The notes beneath the pieces were generated by a model that saw only the letters and a list, made by a program, of their open reading frames with translations, had not been told where the DNA came from and searched no databases. From Ustilaginoidea virens (taxonomy: Eukaryota > Ascomycota > Sordariomycetes > Hypocreales > Clavicipitaceae): DNA of 64,000 bases. This document shows, piece after piece, positions 56,863 to 64,000 of this stretch. The number at the start of each line of letters is the position of its first letter. Within the stretch, counting starts at the first letter, position 1. Location: contig NC_057317.1 of assembly GCF_000687475.1 (NCBI RefSeq), forward strand, positions 310,001 to 374,000, given 5' to 3'. Made by a program: the position numbers and the translations under genes.

Positions 56863-59118
56863 CTACAGCCTCTCCAGCAGCATGACCCTGCTGGCATAGT
56901 CCCCCTGGAACTCGTGGGCGATGCCGCCGTTCATCAGCGTCGCCCCCGAGTAGACCCGTCCGCCGTCGACCCTGTACCGCGCCGCCGGGTCCAGCCCCTG
57001 CAGACGCAGGATCGGGCAGTTGTGCACGGGGGCGCTGCGGACCTGGAACAGGAACAGCACGGCCTCCCCCCCGTCCTCGGACACGAACAGCGCCGCGGGG
57101 AAGTTGGACTCGCCCGGCAGCCTGAGGCGCCACATGTCGCCGCGGACCACGACCGGGTTGACCTTTTCCGCCAGCGCAATCAGCGCGGGGAGCTCGCGCC
57201 TCTCGCGGTCCGGGAGGCGGGCCGGGTCGAGCTCGAGCCCAAACGACCCGCCCATCATGGCGACGTGCGCCCGGAAGGAGACGCTCGTGGAGCGGCCGGT
57301 CAGGCCGTAGGGCACGGCGCCGACGTGGGCGCCCATGGACGACGCGGGGTGCGCGAGCGAGGCGCCGAACTGGATGGCCAGCCGGTCGTGGGCGTCGGTG
57401 TTGTCCGACGTCCAGCTCTGCGGGAAGTAGTGCAGCATGCCGGGGTCGAAGCGGCCGCCGCCCGAGGCGCACCCCTCCCAGAGGACGTGGGGGAAGCGCG
57501 CGGTCAGGGTGTCCAGCACGCGGTAGAGGCCCAGCATGTAGGCGTGGTAGCTCCGCGGCGACGGGGTCTCGTGCATGCCTCTGTTGTTGTCCCACTTGAC
57601 GTACGTGATGGGTGCCGAGGCGAGAATCCTGGAGACGGAGTCGATGACGAAGTCTTGTACTTGCCCCAAGGCCAGGTTCAGCACGAGCTGCTGGCGGCTT
57701 TCTGTGCGGGGGTAGTCGCCCGCGCAGAGCACCCAGTCCGGGTGTCGCTCGTAGAGCTCCGACTGCGGGTTGACCATCTCGGGCTCGACCCAGATGCCAA
57801 ACTGCATGGTGCTGGGCTGGCCGTCCGGCCCCGACGACGAGTTTGCCACCGGGAGCCTCCTCACCTTGTCTGCTATGGACTTTAAGCCGTGCGGGAACCG
57901 CGAGGGGTTCGGTTCCCAGTCGCCCAAGCCAGCGCCGTCGTCCACGCGCGGGTACTTGACGCCGAACCAGCCGTCGTCGAGGACGAGAAGCTTGACGCCG
58001 AGCTTGGCGGCATCCTGCGCCAGTGTGTAAATGGTGTGCTCGTCATACTCAAAGTAGAGGCCCTCCCAGCTGTTGAGGAGCACGGGGCGGGGTTTGTCTA
58101 CAAAGGGGCTCCTGATGAGATTCTCCCTGTACAGCCGATGCAGCTTCCGGGACATGTCTCCGATGCCGTCTGCAGAGAAGATGCTGACGCATTCGGGCGA
58201 CGTGAGGGATTCTCCCGGCTGGAGGGGCCAGGCCAGCTGGTGGTGGTTCATGCCCATCAGAACGCGGGTCAGGCCTCGAGGACCCATCTCGACTTCAGCT
58301 CCGAAGGAGCCGGAGTAGATGAGGGAAAACGCCCAGACATTGCCCTGAGATTCGGTCGTTGCGGGCTGAACCAATGCTAGGAATGGGTTGTTGTAATGAG
58401 ACGAGTATCCGGTTGTGCTGCCGAAACTGCAAACAGGTCTGGTCAGAAAGAGAAGAAACTCACCCGGCTTGCGTTTTGCATTATCCAAGACTCACCCCTG
58501 CGTTCCGTAGTCAACCTTGCGCCGAGTCCTCGTGCACTCCCTCACCCACTCCCCCCGAAGCTGGAGCATGTCGTAGTCGTCGTACGGCAAGTCGGTGCTG
58601 AAGCTAGCCAGCTTCTCGACCACGACCGGCTTGTCGCTCTTGTTGGTGACGGTGGCGCTCCTCGCAAGAGCGTCGTGCTTGGCGAAGACGGAGTACCGCA
58701 AGTCAACCTGCAGGGCAGAGACGGAATCATACATTTGCACCACGAGCGTGGTGACCTCGTCTTGCGTGCCGAATGTCGCCGGCAACCCGGGCAGCCTTGG
58801 CTTGCCCCTCGACACCTCGTGCGCGACGTACTTGAAGGCGCTGACGGTGTGTCCCTCGGCCTGCGTGATGCGCACGGCCGGCGAGCGGAAATCGCCCCGG
58901 CCCAGGTCGGGGAACTCGCGCCGCAGGTGCTCGCAGCTCGACCACCCGCCGCCGATGGAGCCGGCGGGCCCGGCAAAGAGTTCCGTCACAGGGCCGCCAA
59001 AGTGGTCGGAGATGAGGTCGCCCGAGGCCTCGTCAGCGTGGAAGCGGTACGAGAAGGCTTTGCCGTTGAGGGCGAAACGCTGGGCGTCTACCACGACGGC
59101 TGCGAGTGACATCGACAT
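56863..59118 (-). CDS. GH36 alpha-galactosidase
   Basis: Two exons, 59118-58496 and 58426-56863, give 728 aa, normal for fungal GH36. The enzyme hydrolyses terminal alpha-1,6-galactose from melibiose, raffinose-type sugars and galactomannan. The N-terminal beta-supersandwich (to about residue 300) leads to a TIM barrel with [20 protein letters not shown], and the nucleophile Asp487 in [24 protein letters not shown] and the acid/base Asp549 in [12 protein letters not shown] follow. A small C-terminal beta domain ends the protein. There is no signal peptide, so it is probably intracellular, as in bacterial-type fungal GH36 enzymes. The intron splits Gly208 and rejoins as [13 protein letters not shown], continuing smoothly. 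Confidence 0.93.
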
Positions 59119-60281
59119 CAGTCAGCGACGGTGTTTCAAGGCCGCCAGGGGGGGTCCAGGGATGCAAACTATACATTCCATTTCAGGAAGCAGGGTACGA
59201 GCATCGCCACTGGGCCGGGGTGCTGGTTACGGTCATGGGCAAACGGCGCGGGGTGGCGGGCAAGAGGAATGGAAGTTAGTAGGGTCTAAAAGACGGTTCG
59301 AGAGAAAAAGGAGGAACACGATTGCTGGAAACGGCAGCAATAGTTTGCCATGTTATCATTGCTTCAAATGCCCGCGATGAGGGGAGGCATGATGTGGGAG
59401 AAGTGGAGGCGGTGGACGAGTTTGTTGAGCCAAGCCGGGGTACGGAGTACTAAGTACCTTTATGCATGATTTTCCATATCAAGTGACCTTGCTTTTCGCT
59501 AATCTGAGACTAAGCACGTTTAGCCAAATTTAGTAAGGCGCATAGCGGGGGATCCCGCTAGTGTGACCAGCAGTAGCATCCTTAAATACACAATATTCAC
59601 ACTAAATTCAAGACAAAGGGATAATATAAGGTATTGGAGTTACTTTAAGGCTATCACAGAAGCAAAAGTCGTAATGTTGTGAGTGATAAGAAAGGAGAAG
59701 ACTCTATATATATGCGGTCCATAGAAAAATAGGTGTAAAGATTCAGCCCCGTTCCCCCCGCATTCGAGATTCATTGCCGCCGATGCAAGTTCCCCGTCAG
59801 GCCACCCAGCACCCTAGTGTACTCAATATTTATATACTCCGTATTTATGTATATGAACCCCCCCTTTCCTCTTCAATAATCTGTTTCTTGCTTAATTATG
59901 TGTTCGCCGCTCTGCAAGAGGTGAGCGGTGCATGCACCCAATCGCGCTGCAGGAAAAAGCGGGCCGCAGCGGCCGGATGCCCCTGATTGGCCCAACGATT
60001 CAACAGCCGGCTTGCCCCGCTTTAGCGTCGCCTCAATCACACGTCACGATGAAAGGTGACATGTTTTGCTTGCATCATCCCTTCCCACCAGTTACGTTGT
60101 CGCCATCTACCGACTCGACGGCTGACAAAAGCTCGACTTCGAAGCCCGCCGAACGAACGGAACAAATGACAAGTCTTGCGAGAATGAAAGGCTTTCCGGC
60201 GAATAAAATGGCTGGATTGGACGCCCTTTTCCATTCCTCTTTCACCTCATCCCATCCGCTGCGTCGTCCACTGCATCATCC

Positions 60282-60315
<34 letters not shown>

Positions 60316-60347
60316 TATCCTCATCCTCATCCTCATCATCACCCAAC
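59119..60347. other. Divergent intergenic region
   Basis: About 1.2 kb holding promoters of the alpha-galactosidase and the MDR reductase. The middle (59460-59720, 59820-59910) is AT-rich. Two TACGGAGTA-type motifs are present (59441-59449, 59835-59843). A plus-strand frame ending in a His run at 59932-60351 is an artefact of the CAT repeat. Confidence 0.5.
60266..60346. repeat. CAT/CCT trinucleotide microsatellite in 5' UTR
   Basis: A long (CATCAT)n run with interspersed CATCCT units ends within about 10 bp of the ATG at 60348, so it lies in the leader of the MDR reductase transcript. Confidence 0.92.
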
Positions 60348-61476
60348 ATGACTGCCAACAGTACGCTCGTGTACAAAAGCATCCCCAAGGGATACCCCGT
60401 CCCCGGCCAGGACGTCCTCGTCGAAACGCGCGAGATTGACCTCAACAGCGTCCCCCCCGGCGGGCTCCTAGTCGCGGTCTTCTACGCCTCCTTGGACCCC
60501 TACCTCCGCGGCAAGATGCGAGACCCCAGCATCCCGTCCTACACGCCTGCCTACACCCCAGACGAGCCCATCGCCAACGACACCATCGCCAAGGTCCTCA
60601 AGAGCGACCACCCGGACTTCCGGCCCGGCGACATGGTCAAGTCCTACGGCCCCATCGCCGAGTACGCCGCCATCCCGGACCCGGCATCCCAGCGCGTCAC
60701 CAAGATCCACAACCCGTACAACCTCGACCTCGCCCTCTTCCTCGGCCCGCTGGGCATGCCCGGCCTGACCGCCTGGTCCAGCCTGTACGAGATCGGCCGG
60801 CCCAAGAAGGGCGAGACCATCCTTGTCAGCTCGGCCGCCGGCGCCGTCGGCCAGCTGGTCGGCCAGATGGCCAAGAAGGAAGGCCTCCGGGTGGTTGGCT
60901 CCGTCGGCTCGGACGAGAAGCTCGACTTTATCACGCGGGAGCTCGGGTTCGACGGTGGCTTCAACTACAAGAGGGAGCGGCCGGCCGACGCGCTCAAGCG
61001 GCTGGCTTCGGACGGCATCGACATTTACTACGACAACGTCGGGGGCGAGCACCTGGAAGCAGCGCTCGACGGCTTCAAAGACCACGGGAGAGCGGTTGCC
61101 TGCGGAATGGTATGGTCCCTTCTTCCCCTTGCCGTTTTGCGTGTGTGCTGGGGGGGTGGGTAAAGGGAGCTCTGACTGACTTTCCATCTTCGTTACTATC
61201 TAGATCAGCCAGTACAATACGGAGGAACCGTACCCTATTCGCAACCTGATGCAGGTCGTCACCAAGCAGCTCACCATCCGGGGATTCGTCGTCGGGGATT
61301 CCGACTTCGGCCCCGCCTACCACAAGGAGCACCAGGAAAAGCTGCAGAAGTGGTTGGCGGACGGCAGCTTCAAAGCCAAGCTTCATTTCATCGAGGGCAT
61401 CGACAATGCCGCCGAGGGGCTGGTGGGCATTTTCCGGGGCGAGAACTTTGGCAAGGCTGTGTTGCGCATCAAGTAG
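60348..61476 (+). CDS. MDR-family NADPH-dependent 2-alkenal reductase
   Basis: Two exons, 60348-61109 and 61204-61476, give 344 aa, typical of the zinc-free leukotriene B4 12-hydroxydehydrogenase/prostaglandin-reductase group. These enzymes reduce the C=C bond of alpha,beta-unsaturated aldehydes and ketones with NADPH in the cytosol, often in detoxification. Visible are YASLDPYLRGKMRD in the catalytic domain, the Rossmann motif SSAAGAVGQLVGQMAKKEG (about 162-180), GIDIYYDNVGGEHLEAAL, and the C-terminal GFVVGD and GKAVLRIK. The catalytic zinc cysteines of alcohol dehydrogenases are absent. The intron reads GTATGG..TCTAG and joins CGM to ISQYN. No targeting signal is seen. Confidence 0.9.
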
Positions 61477-61806
61477 GGGAAGTGGCTTATGGGGATGGTA
61501 GTGGTTTTGGAGCTGGAACTACCGCGGCTGCTGGCACAGAACTTGCTTGCCTGAATTGTCATGTATCGAAGGAGTCTGTCTGATTGTTGGGGGGGGGGGG
61601 CGTATTGTTTTTTCTCAAAAGATTGCTCCAACGGGTCCTCGGATCCATCCTTTGCCTAGTCGTGATGCCACAACCATCTTGGCTGGCGTCTGATGCATTT
61701 GAGCTTTCTTGCTGTCATCGTGAAAAGAATGCGCAGTGAGGACCATTATACGGATATTGTCCACGACGGAAAATGACGTCATTCAGTGCCCTTGTTCATG
61801 TGGTTC
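61477..61806. other. Spacer between MDR gene and LTR element
   Basis: Contains a G run (about 61589-61600) and the 3' flank of the reductase gene. GGTTC at 61802-61806 directly precedes the LTR and is the candidate target-site copy. Confidence 0.55.
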
Positions 61807-62002
61807 TGTTGGAGGGAAATTGGCTTGTCTGTAATATAGATATCGGTCATATCCGAGGTCGGATGTGCCGAGTTCCCCCTAGATCAGTAAGCCCTTAGGG
61901 GTACCCCCTATCCCACTATAAATAGCTGGGAACACAAGTCTCTTAGAGAAGACTTGGTTCCTTTAATCAAGCATTATCGCATTTTCCCTATGCATTCTGA
62001 CA
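61807..62002 (+). mobile_element. 5' LTR of a Ty1/copia element
   Basis: 196 bp, TGTTGG...CTGACA, with TATAAATA 110 bp from the left end. It matches the solo LTR at 51556-51751 in length, termini and promoter position. The sequence immediately inside (62003 on, TAGTAGCAATTGCG) is where a primer-binding site belongs, but I cannot assign a tRNA. Confidence 0.9.
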
Positions 62003-64000
62003 TAGTAGCAATTGCGTAAATATCACAACAAAAACCTCATTTTTATCCCTTACCTTATGGCCCAGCCTTAAGATCAACTATTATCTTTATTTTGCTATAA
62101 AAGCCATTATTTTCCGGATCCTATTTGAGCAAGCTCTAGATTCCCCATTAAATCCGTCAAAAGCCTTATTGCTAATATACTCGTGTGGCCTCATCAATTA
62201 AAAAGGAGGCTATTCAGGAGGAAAATAGCGATATTTCCTTTAAAAGTAACCAACCGATATTTTAACCGCTATTTTCGTTAGATCAATTTATGCCCTAAAT
62301 ATCGTTATCAGCGAAAATAGGTACTATTACTAATAATAGCTCCAAACCAGCAGTCAAGCTAATATCCCGATATGACTGGGATATTTAGTATGATTATATT
62401 CAAAAGCGTGCTTTAGATAATAATATTTAGATATTCGTTAATCCTAAGGGCTTAGAAATGCTAAATATGCCCCTTCTGCCGGCATAGGAATTAGATGAAC
62501 CTATCTATTCCATGCAGGCATCAGCATTAACACTAATATCTGCAGTAATAGTAGATTCATCAATAAAAGCTATAGATCGTGCCCCTTCTGCAAATACCAG
62601 AGCTGTATCGGCAGCTAAGGCATTATCGGTAGCACTAACGGTAAGAATAAGAATAATCCGGCCGCAGTAAGTCGAGAATATTAAAGAAAACCACCACTTC
62701 AAGCCGATACAACGCCCTAGTGGTATTACTACTGCAGAATAGATGAAACAAGCCAATATTTAGTATAATATTTAGAACGACCGTTATATAATATTTAGTT
62801 AGAATCTTCGAGCATATACGGCGTAGTTTGAATTAACGCTAAGCCCTAGCTATAAGATATTAGTAGCAGGCGATCAGAACATTTAAGGAAAAATTTAATG
62901 CCTAATAAAATATATGCGACCGGTTTAGCTTATTATCTGGGAATACCTCGAAGAAAAATTTAAGCAGGCTATACAATGTAACCTCGGAAGATATAATATA
63001 GAGGAATAGTTTAACGAAATCTCTATATTATATAAGCGATTAGTATAAATAGACTCGATCCTTATTAATAGGAATATGCCTATTAAATAGCTAGCGGAAG
63101 CTCTTCGTTAAAAGTATCCTACCTTTAAAGAAAAAATCCTTAATCGAATAGTGAAAATATAAAAATAGAATAAATATCTCGATTTTCTAACAACCGTTAA
63201 ATATATTCGGCAGAAATAAAAGCTAAAAGAGAAGGGGAAGGTTAGCAATAGTTATATAGCATTTATAACTAATAATACCAAACCTTTATTGCAAGCCGCT
63301 TCTAGTAATGCTTTAGCTTTATCTTTAGCAGAGAAAAAGACCTGTAAATACTATGGCAAGCCCTATATAGTAAAGGGGCCTTATTATAAGAATTATTAGA
63401 TATTGACTCTATTGATAGCTCTAAACCACTTAAAAGATAGGATTAGCAAGAAAAGCTAGGAAGCTATATATAAAAAGATAAAAAAGGAATCTAAAAAGGT
63501 GTAAAATATATTTAAGGCCTTTTAAGATAAATATAAGGGTAAAGGCAAAGGCAAAAGCAACGATAATAATAATAAGGAAGAAGATAGATCAATAGAGAAA
63601 GAAAAGGAAGATAAAGTATTTACAATATCTATTCTTTCTATAGGAACTTACCTAAATAATTTAGGCCTTTTAAAGTCTCATATTATACTCGATAGTAGCG
63701 CTTTAATGCACGTTTTTAATAATATAAAATAGTTTATTAATATCGACTATAATATCAACGAGTATATCATTTATAATACTTATAATAGTATTTCGAAAGT
63801 CTTTAGTATTAGCTCTATTCGAATTGTATTATAGGATAGAAGGGCTATTACCTTTATCGATATTCTATATAATCCGACGATCGTAGCGAATCTTCTTATT
63901 ATAAAAAAAATAAGAAATAAAAGATTATTTTAGAATAACGAAGTCGACGAAATTTACCTATAGAAAAATAGTCAATAAGAAGTGATCTTTTAAGTTTCTT
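62003..64000 (+). mobile_element. RIP-degraded Ty1/copia interior (gag, protease, pre-integrase)
   Basis: Extremely AT-rich sequence running off the window. Read through its stops, it shows a copia order: a Gag-like region (about 62500-63300), a zinc knuckle of C-x2-C-x4-H-x4-C type at 63343-63390 in which two cysteines read as Tyr, a protease-type ILDSSALMHVFNN at about 63685-63723, and a pre-integrase-like passage with DILYNPTIVANLL at about 63860-63900. Stops fall where copia proteins commonly carry Trp or Gln (for example TAG after KRLF), as G-to-A or C-to-T change would give. Integrase, reverse transcriptase and the 3' LTR are beyond the window. The copy cannot be functional. Confidence 0.85.

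Noticed and set aside
59932..60351. 139-codon ORF ending in poly-His
   Set aside because: Produced by the CAT microsatellite in the 5' leader of the MDR gene.
1..64000. CRISPR array, tRNA or rRNA genes, secondary-metabolite cluster
   Set aside because: No spacer-repeat pattern, no cloverleaf or rRNA-like sequence, and no backbone synthase genes were found; the window is eukaryotic.

Overview
This 64-kb window looks like a filamentous ascomycete chromosome segment, most likely a sordariomycete close to Hypocreales. The genes are short-intron (about 50-270 nt, GT..AG), GC-rich at third codon positions, and encode a typical fungal set: EMC1, ISD11, IPI3, a type I metacaspase, an SLC35F transporter, a CorA-like protein and a HET-like protein. 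A gene-dense GC-rich core is flanked by gene-poor AT-rich ends (1-6.0 kb and 61.8-64 kb). The right end is a Ty1/copia element decayed by what looks like repeat-induced point mutation (RIP). The species cannot be named from this sequence alone.

Layout. 1-6.0 kb: no intact gene, AT/GC mosaic, probable transposon relics. 6.0-8.45 kb: SRPK-like kinase and a small conserved fungal protein (both minus). 8.45-11.4 kb: non-coding, rich in small tandem repeats. 11.4-16.3 kb: BTB-like protein (plus), convergent with an SLC35F transporter (minus). 17.7-23.7 kb: a 27-bp minisatellite directly upstream of a secreted 5'-nucleotidase-like metallophosphatase (plus), convergent with EMC1 (minus). 24.66-25.8 kb: a membrane-protein gene whose 5' half is frame-broken. 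26.1-28.9 kb: acidic/proline-rich nuclear-type protein (minus). 29.8-32.9 kb: ISD11 and IPI3 (minus). 35.2-37.4 kb: unknown 734-aa protein (plus). 38.0-39.9 kb: type II membrane glycosyltransferase-like protein (minus). 43.3-48.8 kb: divergent pair, HET-like membrane protein (minus) and CorA-like protein (plus). 49.5-52.8 kb: acetylxylan-esterase/cutinase-family enzyme, a solo LTR and a WW-domain protein. 54.4-61.5 kb: metacaspase (plus), GH36 alpha-galactosidase (minus), MDR-family NADPH reductase (plus). 61.8 kb to end: 5' LTR and interior of the copia relic.

Most genes are independent housekeeping units rather than a pathway: ER membrane-protein insertion (EMC1), mitochondrial Fe-S assembly (ISD11), ribosome maturation (IPI3), secretion and carbohydrate use (esterase, alpha-galactosidase). 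No secondary-metabolite cluster is visible: there is no PKS, NRPS or terpene synthase. The only suggestive grouping is HET-like + CorA-like + metacaspase within 13 kb, all types linked to fungal cell death, and that link is speculative.

The most checkable non-genic results are: a 196-bp solo LTR with perfect 5-bp target duplications that matches in length and layout the 196-bp 5' LTR of the decayed copia element; a recurrent intergenic motif TACGGAGTA on both strands; long homopolymer tracts inside many introns; and a gene broken by three same-direction frame changes, two at poly-C runs. Exon boundaries were placed by hand from splice consensus, reading frame and family resemblance; no alignment or RNA evidence was available.
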